NCBI GenBank assembly: GCA_015178975.1
Contig: WHVD01000021.1
Span: 744,001 to 808,000, forward strand
DNA from: Hysterangium stoloniferum
Taxonomy: Eukaryota; Basidiomycota; Agaricomycetes; Hysterangiales; Hysterangiaceae
DNA: 64,000 bases
Direction of reading: 5' to 3'
Shown: positions 44,001-57,675 of the stretch, one piece after another
How the letters are laid out: every line of letters begins with the position of its first letter
Position numbering within the stretch: position 1 is the stretch's first letter
Notes under the pieces: generated by a model
What the model was told of the DNA's origin: nothing
The model's database searches: none
The model's input: the letters and a program-made list of their open reading frames with translations, nothing else
Made by a program: the position numbers and the translations under genes

Positions 44001-47000
44001 ATGTCTCTTTCAAAACATCTAAAGGACAGCTCCCCGTCTTCTTCTGACTGTGAGGAGCCAAATGCCGAGCCTTGGCTTTTCCGCATTCTGAACTGTGCAG
44101 CAGCGTTTGGTGACATACTTTCGCAGCAGAGAAGCCCGGGAAGTAAGAGCGACGATGAAATCTATGGAACGCGTCCGGGGGATATTCTAGGCAAATTAGG
44201 CCAAGATTTGGCTAACATTTCCGTCGAAGAACCAGCTAAGGAGGACAGAGCCTGGAAGAATGGTGGAACAGAGAGATGGCTGAATTTGAACGCAGCTTCA
44301 TGGCTCAAGTCATTTCAAAGGGAGGCCGATATGACGGCCAGCCTTGGGTCTGAAAGCGACGATGGATATGACGGTCGCTTAGAATCGGAGTTGAGCACAC
44401 CTGGCGGCAGCCACATCTTAACTGATTCCGATGAAGGCGTCTTTACCGAAGAACCTGCCTCCAGTTCCGATGCAGACCTGCTCCAGGCCGACGAGGGGAC
44501 ACCACTAACGTCGAAGGAGAAGGTAGACCTCATAATCAGCGAATTTGGGGCATTGGCTAGTGGGGAAGAGAAAGAAGTATTACTCGCAGAGACCGACGCG
44601 ACCTTCTTCCAAGATGTCGCTATCCTTGTAAGTCCACAACTGGTCCAGGCATAGACAGCGTTTTATATTGTCTCTAGGGTGTGATACATCTGACAACCCA
44701 CCGCATCACCTTTCATGCTTCGCTCCTTAGCACTCGACCAGACCTTGCTCTGCCTAGACGCATCTTACATGCTGGGCCAGCAACAACACGGCCAGTGGGA
44801 AAGTTTCAGCGAAAGCAACGGCAAGTGTGTTCTGGTGTTAGCGTTAATGCTCTAATACGTTTTCATATCATAGTGTGTGGATGGAACTGACCCATGATAT
44901 GATCACAACCTACAAAGGAAGCGGAGATAAGGAACGTGTCCGCCCCGTTCGCACTGTGTTATGTCGGTCATTTGGTTGATGGTAATATTTTGTCATTGAC
45001 ATTTTTATTGTTAGTATCTACTCTTCGGAAGATTTATCCCTTCGACCAACGACATCCCCGCCAAATTAAATTTGAGTATGTCTCACCATCAACGAAGAAC
45101 TTGCGCTCGGGCTCGACACTCAAGAAATTTGCTGGTCATTCGATGTCGCGCTCGTTCAGCCTAACACGGACCGGTTCATTTGGCCTTAAAAGGCCTGCTT
45201 CTCGTGATACCGATGATGACTACAAAGGAGAGCAAGGCAGTTTTGGCGTCATCACCCACATTCTGGAATTCGCTACCGAAGAGGCCGCGTTAGGCTGGCG
45301 TAGGGAAGTACAAGCTGCCATATACATATACAAGAGTCGCTGGCGAGCGGCGTTCAAGCCCGAACACAACCCAGACATCGAAACAACCGCAGATGCAGCA
45401 GCAGAAACAGGCGTCCGTATCAGCGTCCCATACGCGAGATTGCGGGGCCATCGGACCTATCGCTGGGAGGGCTGCGCGCTTATCCTTCAGCTTGACTTGG
45501 GACCTCAGATCGCGAATGCCGCAGATGCGAGTGAGAGCGGAAGTGCTACCCCACCCAGTGACAGCTGCGTTGAGCATCTTCTCACCTCTGGCCCTCTCTC
45601 TCACGGCTGGGACAATGGCAGCCAGCAAGGCAACATCGCGAAACTCCAGTTCGCTTTCCTCCAAGCAGCAGGTATTTGGGCCGACTTCGACGGGATCGTC
45701 ACTCGGGCACAGAAGGGGGCTATGGGGACAACCTTACCGAAACCGAGCGCTGTTGTAGATTTTGGATCGCTGACGTTCGTTGAGTCGGGAACGCCTGTTT
45801 TTGCAACTGAAAATGCAAGAGATACTCGCGAGGTCGCGTCGGGGAGTCGGGAACGTGAGGTGAGGAGACACTTCGGATTGGAGTGTGAGCTGGACATATG
45901 GAGTAGGTCCCAGTTTTCTCGCTTAGACAATGTTCTTATACCGTTTCAGTCGTTAAATGTTACCTTCACCGCACACTGTGCACTTCCGGCTTGCTTGTCG
46001 TATCAAAAAAGTTCATCTGCTTCTGGTCGCGCTTCCTAACAGCATCGGATATCAAGCTGCGATACCACACAGATGACATCCGCAGCGCGTCCGTTATACG
46101 AACATGGTGCCCCGCACATGCCCTCGCCTTGCATATAGGTGGCCAACCAGACATACAACTCGAGTTTTCGGGGAGCGGCGTGCGCGATGAGGCTATGGAG
46201 CGCCTAAACGCAGTTGCCATCCCGGCTCCCTTCACACCGCAGTCCAGTCGACCAAATAGCCTTGTGCAGAGCCTGAACTCTCCCCGCTCTCCATCTTCTA
46301 CTCCCAAGGCGGTCGTTGATTCAAATACACCACCGTCTTCACCGACTGCAATTCTCTCTCCTCTTTCGCGGACCGTCGCTCAGGTTCGGGCACGTACCTT
46401 TCCCCCTGCGCTCCTCGCACATCTTGCTAAACCAATCAATGTGCCGGAGGATATCATGTTCGGTATTTCGCCGCGTCATTTTGTCTGTCTCACGATTGGC
46501 TCTCGAGGAGATGTACAACCGTACATTGCTCTGGGACGTGGTCTGCAACTTGCAGGGCATCGTGTCACGCTAGTCACACACCCAGAGTACAAGAAATGGA
46601 TTGAAGGGTGTGGATTAACTCATCGTACAGCTGGTGGTGATCCCGGCGCGTTGATGAAGTTGAATGTGAATCATAAGATGTTTTCGCCGCAATTCTTCAA
46701 GGAGAGTTTGACCCATGTGAGTATTGGATAATTGTTTTGGAGTGCTGCTAAACAACCCTACTATGAAGTTCAGAGGCTGGATAGATGAGCGTGAGTGTTC
46801 CACGTTTACATTCATTGTTAGCGTGCATTAAATCAGTGTTTTTAGTCCTCGTTGATGCATGGGAGCAGTGCAAGGATGCCGACGTGCTAATTGAAAGTCC
46901 CTCTGCGATGGCAGGTGTCCACATCGCTGAAGCTCTGAGTAAGTTCCATTCTATCCTACTCAGTTCGATTGTTCCAACGCATCACAGATATACCTTACTT

Positions 47001-48546
47001 CCGGGCCTTCACTATGCCCTGGTCAAAGACCGTTCAATATCCCCATCCTTTCATCAGCCCACCAGTAAATAATAGTAGAAGCTTCAATCTAGCCTCGTTC
47101 GTATTATTCACACTATCACTTGAGCACAATTTCCTGACACTAGAATTAGATACGTGCTATTTGACAATGTTTTCTGGCTGGGCACATCTAGCCAAATCAA
47201 TCGGTGGCGTAAAACGCATTTACAACTACCTGCCACCGACATGGGCCATCTAGCCCAGGCCAAGATACCGTTTTTATACAATTTTTCACCGGTTCGTTTG
47301 TTCCTATTAGTTTCTATGTTACTTCGTGAGTCGACAATGAATGGTTTTTTTTTTTTTAAAGTCCGTCGTGCCCAAGCCGTTGGATTGGGCCGACCAAATT
47401 ACAATTACCGGATAGTGCGTTGTATTTCCAACATGGCTTCAACACTCGCTCAAAGTGATGTCGATTTTCAGCTGGTTTTTAGACAACCCAGATCTTGATT
47501 GGCGACCTTCCGAGAAATTACTTCGATTTATCGCGAAGGCACGACTGGACGACAAGCCACTTGTTTATATCGGTTTTGGCAGTATTACGGTACCGTCTCC
47601 AACCCAACTCACGCAGAATATTGTGAAGGCTGTCCTGAAGAGTGTGTATTTGGTGTTCTTCGTTTTGACTTGTATGTAATGATGGGTCAAACGTAGGCGA
47701 TGTGAGAGCCATTGTTTCAAAAGGCTGGTCATCTCGTATGCACAAGGAGGAAAGTGACGAAGTTGAACTCCCGCCTGAAATTTTTGCTGTATGTCCATGA
47801 TTTTCGTGTTTGTTTGACAAATTTGGTCTTATACTTGCCTCACAAATAGGTCGATAGTGCACCACACGAGTGTGTTTTTCTGTTAATCAGTGAAAAAAAA
47901 AGAAGCTGACTTGAATTGTTCTCAAGTTGGCTCTTCCCCCAAATGTCTGCTGTCTTGCATCACGGCGGCGCCGGAACCACGGGCGCCAGTTTGCGAGGTT
48001 CGTCTATTATTTTCTTGACGGGAGAAATCATCCCTAATATACCCTTTGCGGCAGCGGGTGTTCCAACTCTCATTAAACCTTGGTTTGGGTAAGTCCGACC
48101 AGGCAATGGTATTTGTTAGCTATTGACATCTTTGTAGGGACCAGTTCTTTTGGGCTACAAGGGTGCAACGTTTGGGGGTAAGCTTGTCGTCAATATCAGA
48201 TAAGTAGTAGTCCAATTTTGTTTTTTTAGGCCGGTTTGAAAGTATCGAGTCTGCGACCTAATGACCTTGCCGAGTCTTTGAAGAAAGCTACAACAGATAT
48301 GTATGTTTACATATTCACAACTACCACTTTTGGATATGGGTTGCTGACAGCTGGCTACATAGCGTTATGCAGGAGAAGGCAGCAGCAATAGGAGAGCGTA
48401 TTCGTCAGGTTAGTGTCATTATAGTGTCATTAATGCAAGCTCTGAATACTTGAATCGTTCTATAGGAAGACGGTGTTTCTGCAGCCATCAAAGCTATCTA
48501 CTTGTATTTAGACCGGGCGGGGAAAGATCGTAGAACATTGCACTAA
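44001..48546 (+). CDS. ATG26: Sterol 3-beta-glucosyltransferase
   Basis: This multi-exon gene (a dozen or more short introns) starts [16 protein letters not shown]. Parts in order: acidic N-terminus; GRAM-like segment after an intron at 44,628-44,677 ([17 protein letters not shown]); PH-like segment ([20 protein letters not shown], about 45,250); second GRAM-like segment ([15 protein letters not shown]…DIKLRY, near 46,000); then the glycosyltransferase start [20 protein letters not shown] at 46,476. The acceptor half includes [23 protein letters not shown] and the UDP-sugar box [12 protein letters not shown]…[17 protein letters not shown] (about 47,950-48,160). The last codons are GKDRRTLH then TAA. 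The enzyme transfers glucose from UDP-glucose to the sterol 3-OH. In some yeasts it supports pexophagy. I see no break in the frame where I followed splice sites. Confidence 0.93.
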
Positions 48547-48827
48547 ATTTTTATACAACCTCACACATCACCCATTTTACTCAGCGTGCCTACGAGTTTA
48601 TAATTTTACATCCCCGACCTATGGTGCCCCGTCATATTTATATCGATATCAACCCTGTCTCCATGTATCATCCCTTCTTAGTATGTAGCAAATGATTATA
48701 AAAACTGGACAAATGCATTCGAGCGACCTATCCTTACTTTTGACCCTTTTGAGGCAGTTTCAGGTGTCCTTCGCGCGCGGGCCGGCGAGACTCGGCTATA
48801 AATCCCCACGACCTGTTAGTCCCTCAC

Positions 48828-50557
48828 ATGTTGGAAGTCTGTGTTGTTGGTTTTGGAGGTAGGGCTGTCATAATATCGTTTATTTCAGAATTACTGAAAT
48901 AACGAATCTGTGCATCATGCTGATGTAACAGCCCTGGGAGCGTTGTATAGCTTTTTAATCGAGAAATCCAAAAAGGCGGCTGTGACCGCGGTTTGTCGGT
49001 GAGCATGCGAGATTTATCACTGAATTGCGTCTTCACTAGCAAGGATATTGACGTTAACATATTTTCTTGCGTTAGATCCAATTATGGAACTGTGAAGTGT
49101 GAGTTAACGCACTCGGTTGCTACCATCTCCATAAATAGATCCTACCACAACGACATTGACCATTTGAATGGAACTCTTAGCTCGTGGTATAGACATCAGA
49201 TCAGAGGCCTACGGTGACCATGATGCATGGAAACCATCCAGAGGTAATTCTCTATCAACGTTCTGGGAAACGATGCTCAGGCTATTTATGATTAATTGAT
49301 TCTCATTGGTCATGGTGGCCCACAGTGGTATCAAGCACCCTAGAGGCGGCCGATCGAAAATATGACTGTGTCATATGCGCGACTAAGTGATTATTATTCG
49401 TATTTACAATCATGGATTATTTTTTTTCCTTTTGAAAACAAAAAGGATTGACCTCCTTATGCATATGCATCCACCCAGATACATTCCCGATGTCTTGCCA
49501 ACAACCACTATCCTTGGGCCCTTGCTCACCGGTTCCCTGACATTCGTATTGATCCAAAACGGCATCGGTATCCATGAGGAACTTAGGAGCATGGTCCCGG
49601 ACGCTGTTACTGTCATATCGGCGTGTGCTTGGGTGGATGCAACTATTCTGGACGAGGGTAGGGTGCTCAGACATGGTCGGGTGGCGAGTGCAATTTTTAT
49701 TTATATTCTGTTGTTGGGCCAGTGAACTATGTGACTACCTCCCTTACAGGATCGTCTCATACTGGGGGCACATATGGCTAAAGCCAACTTAACCGAAGAC
49801 GTCGTTTCACCAGATTTTCAAAGAACCAAAAACCTTGTAGCTATTCTTCAGGAAGGTGGTTGTGACGCCGTCTACACCGAGAACATCGCTGAGGCTAAGT
49901 GGCAAAAGAATCTATGGTTTGTCCCCTGGTCTAATTATTGATAAATGTTGCACCCTTTCTACAATGGTCCTACTGACAGGAATATCTCTTACTCGGTATA
50001 CTGCACCTTATCACGCGCGAGCGTCGCCACCGCCCTCACCAAAAAGTGGGAAGCCATAACCACCCGGACCACTTTCGGATTTATGGAAGAGGTACTGTCG
50101 ATGCAATGAATAGCACATCGACATCTTACTGATAATGTCGTTACTCTAATTCTAATATGCCATATAAGGCAGTGGTGATCGCACGTGCAATAGGACTTGA
50201 CATACCCGACTCTGCCATACAGTACGCCAAAGAGAGTTCCTTCAAGGAATATGCAGAATCAGTAGCCGAGCGCGCCGATCCGCCATTTACGCCTGTGCAT
50301 TTCAAACCGAGTATGTTGGTTGACTTAGAGGCTGGGCGACCCATGGAAATCGAGGGCATTCTTGGGGGTGTGCTTAAGGAAGGGAGGAAAGCTGGGGTTG
50401 TTTCGCCGAGGTGGGTTGTCTTTCTGATTTTTTTTTGGTTTCATCTGTGATCTTTTTTTTTTCTCTGGCTGTTAGGTTAGAAACTGCGTATGCATTGTTG
50501 TTACTTTTACAGGAACCTTTGTTAGAAAAGGCCCGAAGGAAGCATAGTTCCCTTTGA
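48828..50557 (+). CDS. Ketopantoate reductase-like (ApbA/PanE) protein
   Basis: ATG 48,828 gives MLEVCVVGFGALGALYSF after the first short intron, with the GxGxxG nucleotide-binding turn GFGALG. Further exons give SNYGTVKSRGIDIRSEAYGD, ADRKYDCVICATK, YIPDVLPTTTILG and FVLIQNGIGIHEEL. WQKNLWN then provides the Lys-x3-Asn pattern seen in the family's active site. The C-terminal domain has DPPFTPVHFKPSMLVDLEAG and RPMEIEGILGG, which matches the substrate-binding loop. The family reduces 2-dehydropantoate to pantoate with NADPH. Fungi have several paralogues, so the substrate is not certain. It starts 281 bp after the ATG26 stop on the same strand. At least six introns; the frame stays open to TGA 50,555-50,557. 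Confidence 0.88.
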
Positions 50558-50657
50558 TATTGGCCAAATTTCTTCAAAGTGCTAAATAATTATGGTCAAT
50601 TTAAATTCCTTCCAGACAGGATGGAATAAGGCAATGTACAAGATAAAATACATCTAA

Positions 50658-53116
50658 CTATCCTAAAGCATTAACCAGGGAGGCGAAGTTGGGAGTACCG
50701 AGGCCAGTAACCTATCACGATCATAATTAGCATGAGGAAACCACCTGAATCGGCGACAACAATACACACAGCATCCCAACCATTCATCGCCTAGTAAAAT
50801 AATGTTTTAAGCCCATTTTCTACGGTAAGGAAGAGATAAACGACCCTACCATGAATCCAGTTGAATTACAACCAATATTATTCCCTATTCAATGTGTCGG
50901 CATCACAATTATAAAAATATATCCCAACCCAAACGCAAAAAGGTGGTTCACCTCCAGTAATATCATTAAAGGCCCCTGGGTTCTGATAGATAGCCGGGTT
51001 AAGGAACCCCAGAAGAGGCTTTCCGTTCGCCTTCCGATGTGCGTTCAGAAATGCGACAACGGCGGCAACTACGGGAGATGAGAACGAGGTTCCCATTCCG
51101 CTCACTGTGCGGCCATTCTGAAAGAAAAAGATCATATTGTTCGATATTGCTGAAACATCTGGATATGCTCGTCCTGTCTATGACAGGTGGAAAATATAGT
51201 GGTTAGTCAATATAGAATATAGAGGCTGGGCTTAATGGAGGACAGCAATGACACACCCACTAACTTTGTTAAAAAGTCCGGCATTGCTATCACCCATGTT
51301 TGACAGGAATTGGTTTACGGAGATCGTCTGATAACTTGGCTGGGGAAATAGATTCGAGAATCCACCACTGGAAAATGATACGCCTGTTTCGCTGGAATTC
51401 TCGGTAAGGGTTGTACCACCGACCTATTATTAAGAATTACCAGAAATAAGAGCATATTATGATATAACTTACCGAGGTAACGTAGGGACAAGTCGACGGG
51501 AATGTTGGATGGAACACAGTGCAGCCATCTTCCTTTCCGAATCCGGCCGCACCACCGTCCCCCGATGCTACAAGTGTGGTCATGCCCCGAGCAGCTAGTG
51601 CCATAAATGCGTTGCATGTGTTTCTGGAGTTTTAGTATTTGTATCAAGATATGTTTACCCCTGACACGAAATATCGCATACGTACATGGCGATAGGTTGA
51701 GAACCCATAAAGCTTAACTCGTCCATTCCTACCGTGCTACCTGTCAAATTGCATGGTCTGGGAGAGTTACTTGGCAAATCTGCATACCATAGCTTATAGA
51801 CATCACTTCCGGTAACGTATTGTTCTGTAGTAATGTCTGCGCAATAACCAGGAATGCATCCATCGTCTCATCATTCGAGTGAATAAAGCTGACGGGACTT
51901 CCGGTTGTGCCGAGTGTGAAACTAACATCTGCAAGCTGAGAATTAAAATTAAATCACTACGTCTACATAGTCAGAAATTCAAACAAGTCGTAGCTTACTG
52001 ACAGCTTCGAAACTAGACGTATTAGGGTCTTCAGGGGATGTTTCACCGGCTAGACCCACGAAGGTATATGTAGTGTTTGGGTTGATGTCTGGACGGAATT
52101 TTTGGATGAAATACTTGATTACCATTGTCAATACCATATGTAAGATGTGGATTTCGATAGCAAAAAAGTCGCACCTTCGTGTCAATCTTATCAGGATTAT
52201 TATCAGCAAGGCCGATCACAGAAAGGTGGTTAGGATCCATCGTCGCGATGTTAGTGGGGAGGCCGTATAGGTCCTTGACTAAATAAGACATTTTGTGAGT
52301 AGGCGCAGTTATTGTTTAGAGTCCGTCATACTGCAGGTGACCGTAACATATGAGGAGCTGCAGGAAGGTGGTAAACCGCGAGTCAGCTGCTTAAAGCTGT
52401 TTTTCCCTACTGGAGCTGATGAAATTCGTGGTGAGAGGGATATTGGCGTGTCAGGATCAAATCTAAATTTAGTAAAAATCAGTATAAAGTTTATCTACAC
52501 ACAAAGCTTAAGGAATGAAGTTACGCCGTAGTTGGATGAATATACTGAACGTGGCGTCGTAGAGCGTGAGGCAGAGAATATGAAAGTGTTCGAGATACAT
52601 ATTTACCGCTCCTTCGATGCTTGAATGTCGCAAACTTAGCGTCCAGCATGGTATTGGCTATCGATACGTTGACAGTAAATTGAATAAGATCTCCAGCATA
52701 TGTGATCTTTTGTGGGACTATTCCGTAAGTTTTCAGCCATTTGTCTACTGCACTAAACGCTTTCTGGCTGGGTTGGAGATAGGCTTCGACCTGAGAGCAT
52801 ACACGACGGACGAGGTATTATATAACTAGGCATTTGAAAAGGAGGTGACCTACCTCTTCCTTTGAAAGGTATTTTCCATATCTCGAACTGTGCGGCTCAG
52901 ACACATCCTCGACGACTCTCCTCAGACCAGCGATATCATTCGAGACAATAGCCATTTCGAGCTTTAAGACTGTGTTCGTCGCCAATGCCTCGCCTGTATA
53001 AGTGTAGTGAGGAGGAATTTCCGCACGCTCATGTACATGTAAGGGCAGAAGTGTAGGAACATCTCTCGTTAAGGTGACGGGGCAGATCGAAAGAACAGTC
53101 AAAGCAGAATACCACA
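50658..53116 (-). CDS. Sedolisin-type serine peptidase (S53, tripeptidyl peptidase-like)
   Basis: The gene starts at ATG 53,116 (MWYSALTVLSICPVTLT, a plausible but weak signal peptide). The prodomain is recognisable: TVLKLEMAIVSNDIAGLRRV, SSRYGKYLSKEEV, then VEAYLQPSQKAFSAVDKWL and TLSYSLPHALRRHVQYIHPT. The catalytic part has VKDLYGLPTNIAT, then FEA|LADVSF across an intron, giving the Glu-x3-Asp pair. VASGDGGAAG supplies the oxyanion Asp and GMGTSFSSPVVAA the nucleophile Ser. The end, GWDAV|TGLGTPNFASLVNA, is split by an intron and stops at 50,658. About ten short introns. Members are secreted or vacuolar acidic proteases that remove tripeptides. The chain looks intact. Confidence 0.9.
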
Positions 53117-54578
53117 TCGGAATGCCAATGAACAGCAATGACCGGAAAATCGTCTATTATGTACAGGCTGCTGCATAGTACTGCCAGATATGTACAAGGA
53201 TATAACGTGATTTGATACCGACTTGCGGGTAAAGTTGATATCCTATCCTTGCATGAATGATGCCTTCCTGGCAAACATATTTTCGCCCCTGGCAGTTACT
53301 TAGACTACAGTAGTTGGACATCCGATCGCGATCTTCGGTTTTAAGGGCCTTTATTTCTCATTTAGGGAATAAGGTACCTGACGATAAAACGGTTTCCAAG
53401 TGAATTTTAAAAAGATGACGTCACACTGTGACCTTACCTCAACTAAGTAGACCTTTAATTGCTTGTAGGTTGAAGGCTCGTTTCTCCTTCACCCCTAGTA
53501 GCTGCACAATGGTCTACTCCAGATATTCTTCCAACTAAAATGCATTATAACTGCAGTAGCCTGTTCCATAATCGTAATAGTACACATGCTCCAATATACT
53601 CATGTAAACGCACTACCTCTCTCTGATACGAAGGCACTAAAGCCGCCAGAGGTCTCCTAGGGCCGGTGTGCCCGAACAGCTTATAATAATGCCGCCCAAG
53701 TTGCCCGCTGGGCCCGGATATCCGAGCTTTTAGAGAGTCCTAGCTTCAATGACTCATCCATCTCCTGATGTTCGACATCGCAAGTGGTCTAAAACTTCCA
53801 AGTGGCACACAATGCTTGTAGGAGAGAAAAGTCGTAGTGAAAGGCTTGCAGAGGAGATGATGTCACGTTAGGAATCCATCGGGTAAAGTCCGGATGAAAA
53901 GCTGGTAGATCCTTAGAAGAGAGGTTTCTTGCCTATAAGGGTCCATTAGGAATCTTTGTCAATTCGAAACTTTTCCTGGTGAACACCTTGCATGTACGAC
54001 TTTGAGGCATCGTCTAGTGATACTCCAAAGACTGAAAAGCCCGGGGCCACTATGGGGTGGGATCGCGGCTGTCCTGTTGGGACGAGGTCAGAGTATGTGA
54101 CGTCTCTTTGGTGGGCATTATATTGTGGTTCACATGGCATTGAAGATCTTCCCGCAACGGTCACTTTTTAGCGAGCGCTCCAGAGCTAGTATCGCAAGAA
54201 CCCCATTCCGCTTTCCTCCACTCCCATCTAACTTCCCAATCCACATCTACATATGTAACAGTACCTCCCAATGCACGGTTATTCCAGGACACCCTTCCTA
54301 CAGTTGGGTCCGCCTTATTTACTCCACTGCTTGACCAAACGTCCGAGAGCGAGTCCGCTCGCTTTCGGGCGGATTGGAAACGCTGGATAGCACCACTGAC
54401 ACAACTTCAAACGCTTGTGAAGAAAAGCTCAAACACAGACTGGAGTTGGAGGCATCCTCCCTGCCTACTGGATAGCCGGTTGCTTTCCGCTGTCGAAGAA
54501 GCGAAACTCAAAAATTAGTACGCACGATTACCATTGAGTCACCCGCATACTTATTTACCTTGTCAGTTTTCTTATCAG
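53117..54578. other. Divergent intergenic region
   Basis: Between a minus- and a plus-strand gene. A frame at 54,330-54,520 could be an upstream exon of the next gene (one reading has ERVRSLSGGLETLDST), but no start codon or zinc cluster could be placed with confidence. Confidence 0.4.
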
Positions 54579-56224
54579 GTATTCTCAATGGCTTCCTCCA
54601 GTCACTCTAGGACAGGACGGAAATCTAGACAAAGTCTCACCGTTCCTTTTGGCCGTTATTTACGCTACTGCCGCACGCTCGTTCGACGATATCACTCAAT
54701 CTACCTTGGACTGTCTCCGCAGCCTAGCTCTTCACCACGTGGGCCAGGTATTTGCTAATCCCTTCGCATATCCACTCACCGAATCCCTGTACGCTCTCTT
54801 GATCCTCATCGTTTGGCCGCTGGACCCCACCGACGACATGGCTTTTTTGGTGCAAGGCGCGAAAAAAATGGCAAGTAGTAGCAAATCCGGAGGGATGCCT
54901 TCGATAACAAATGGAAGGCGTGAGCATCTGGAGAATATTGATCATATACGGCTGGTATGATTCTGTCTTCGTGCTTCGAAGCTTTACGCTCACACATAAC
55001 TAGTGGCATGCTATATGTGCTAACGAGACAATGTGAGTAGGTAATTAAGATGTGATTTCATTATATCTTTCTGAGAGTTCAATAGTAGCCTCGCCCTTGG
55101 CGCTGGTGAAGTTGTGACGTACCCCGCCATAGATGATTTCATGCACACACTTGGAACCGCCTCGCAGATAGCGTCAAAGAACGGAAACACCTCAGATGTA
55201 CTCCTCGCGCTGGAAATCGAACTTCTCAAAATTATCACAGCAGCTATGCGCGGTCGTTCATTCTCTCCTGATCAGTACACAACCGAAATAAAAAATGTGA
55301 AGGATCCTATTTACGATTATATGCGGACAGTCAGCAATTTTTTAACAAAACTAACCGAATGGGAAATCAAATTCTACAGCATCTCAGGTAAATTCACCTC
55401 TCTTCATATTCACATTCCTCCCTTCTTCATACTGATCTATCTATTGCATTACAGGCGAGTGTAACCCCCCAGAAGCGGTGTATTATGCCGGGCTCGAAAT
55501 CAAATATCACTACCTCTCCATCATGTTCGTCGTCCATGCCACCGTTATGCTCAGCTACATTTGTCCCATGTCTGTCGCTCCGGAGGACATCAGATTCGAC
55601 GTCTGGTCCTGGTGCTTAACAATCAACAGAAGTTCACTCGTCATCATCCGCATTTTCAACAAATACAGCTTCCCCGACTACCTCGCACCGCTTGCTGAGG
55701 CCCCAGACTGTTTGTTCGCAATGGTCGTCATTGCCATCATGTTACTTCTCCGATACCAGGTCGTAGTAGCCGAATATTCTCGCAGATGGGGATACAGCGA
55801 AGTCCCTCTTGGGGGATTTACGAGACAGGCTGAGAACATGATCCGGCGGGTTGTAGGACATATGCGACGGCCCGGGGCTAACCATGCAAAGGCGACGTCC
55901 CATCCCGCGACAAGGTATGCTATTATTTTGGAGATTTTGTTGAGGTGCTGGGATGAGAATCGCTTGAAAAACGCTGCAAACCTCCCCCCTGGGGGTGTCT
56001 ATGAAGATGAACTGGGGTCAAGAAATCGGGCAGGTGATTTCAGAGCTGCGAGTGTTAATACTCATGAGAATTGTCCGCTTGGGCGGGCGGATCAGGACGG
56101 TGCGGGAGCTGCACAGTTGGATATGGATTTGAATTTACTTGGAGGGGATATGTTTTCGAATGCTGCCGCCGCTTTTACGTGGGAGGGGACGGGGATGTTT
56201 AACTGGAGGACGACAGGGCAATGA
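54579..56224 (+). CDS. Fungal-specific transcription-factor-domain protein, N-terminus unresolved
   Basis: The recognisable part begins after an acceptor at 54,578 with YSQWLPPVTLGQDG then VSPFLLAVIYATAARSFDD. It continues through ESLYALLILIVWPLDP, MAFLVQGAKKMA and, after an intron at 54,955-55,003, LWHAICANETISLALGAGE. This is the layout of the fungal_trans (Zn2Cys6 regulator) middle-homology domain, with a short acidic/hydrophobic tail GDMFSNAAAAFTWEGTGMFN ending at 56,224. I found no Zn2Cys6 motif upstream, so either the DNA-binding exon lies in a part I could not parse or the protein lacks it. Introns use GTGAGT…TAG and GTAAAT…CAG sites. Confidence 0.65.
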
Positions 56225-56989
56225 TTGGCACCATTGTATCCATTTTTTGAGCACAGATTGAAAGATGAATTTAACTTACCTTCTCTTTATGTGGACCTGT
56301 CACGCTTCAACCCGGCTGAACATGTAATCGAATCCTGCAGTGTGTTTGGAAACCCTTTTGGGGTTTTTGCTGGGAAAACCTATATGGATCATATGTTTAC
56401 TCAAAACCTCTAGAAGTATGGATCGCTACAGAAGTTCTAATTTAACAGTGGAAGTGTCGCTACAAGCCTCCAACACTATGTACGGTGCAATAAACTTGGA
56501 CAGTAGGTAGAAAGGAAATTTATCACCCTCCTTATATTGTCTATTACCGACTTGCTCATTAGGGTTAAGCCCGGGATGTGTAACCTCAACTTTTGTTCCC
56601 TCTTATGTCGGGGCCACCCCACATACAACATGTTGCCATCACGTCTTCTTCGGTCGAGATGGAAGGAACACAAACAGTAGCGATTTCTGAAAACTTACAT
56701 AAGACATAAGTAATAGTACCTGGATGACAGTATTCTAATACCAAAATTCCCAAAAGTTCCAGAAAGATGCATTTGTGAATTCCAAGTAATCCGACTATGT
56801 ATATGCTCTATATGCTTTAATGTTTCCAAATTCTTTTCTACTGATTTGACTTAAGTATGAAAATATTATTCTGTATATATGCCTCAATGACCCGGATTAC
56901 ACCCTGGTCTGTGCTTCAATATCTCTAGATCAGACTGAGGAGGTTGTCTGTGCAGTCACTGCACAGATAATCCCCTATAAGTCTGAAGA
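56225..56989. other. No supported gene; transition to repeat-rich zone
   Basis: A 62-codon frame directly after the stop at 56,224 is probably 3' UTR. From about 56,880 onward the sequence becomes CpG-poor and repetitive. Confidence 0.4.
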
Positions 56990-57524
56990 CTCCACTATCA
57001 GGGCGGTCCTACCCTAGGATATGCTCTTTGGTCACCAGGACCTTGTCCTCCAATTCTTCTGCATTAACCCATCTCCCCAGTTTGCAACATGTGGCTGCCA
57101 AATTAACCTTGGATGCCAAGGTATTAAGGTGTTCTTTCCCTAGGATACACTCTGGCATCTAGGATATGGACATCCAGTTATTCTGAATCAGTCAATTTTC
57201 CCATTTTGCTGTATGTAACTGCCAAATGGACCCTGACTGCTATGGTATCAGGATGTTCCCTCCCTTGGGTATGCTCCACACCATCCAGGACCTGGACCTG
57301 CAGTTCTTCTGCATCAGTTCATCTCCTTCACTTGCTGTATATAATTGCCAAATTGTCTCTGGACATTAGGATTTGAGTGTGTTCAGTCTCAAGGGTGTGC
57401 TGACTGGCAGACAAAACTGGACCTGCACATGCTCTGCATTGGTCCATCTCCCTAACTCAATATATCTAGCTGCTAAATTGGCCCTGGTATGTAGGATATG
57501 AGGGGTGGCTTTTGCCTAGGATAT
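56990..57524. repeat. Imperfect tandem repeat, unit ~120 bp, about four copies
   Basis: The unit contains 'ccaggacctggacctgcagttcttctgcat', 'catctcc' and 'gctgtatgtaactgccaaatt', ending '…cctaggatatgctc'. Copies begin near 57,040, 57,165, 57,285 and 57,405. Identity between copies is moderate, so the array is old. It abuts an LTR at 57,525. Confidence 0.7.
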
Positions 57525-57675
57525 TGTTAAGGTCAAGGCTCACAGGCAGGGTTCTGGGGGACACCTGTGGAGGCTCTGGGTAGCAGGTAGGATTTGGCTT
57601 CAGCTTATGTGCTGTGTCCTTGGATGATTGTTATATCCTATTTCAGACAAGGATGAAATGGGTGACCTGTGGGGT

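Noticed and set aside
45290-45930. Antisense frames inside the ATG26 gene
   Set aside because: Shadows of the GRAM/PH coding exons.
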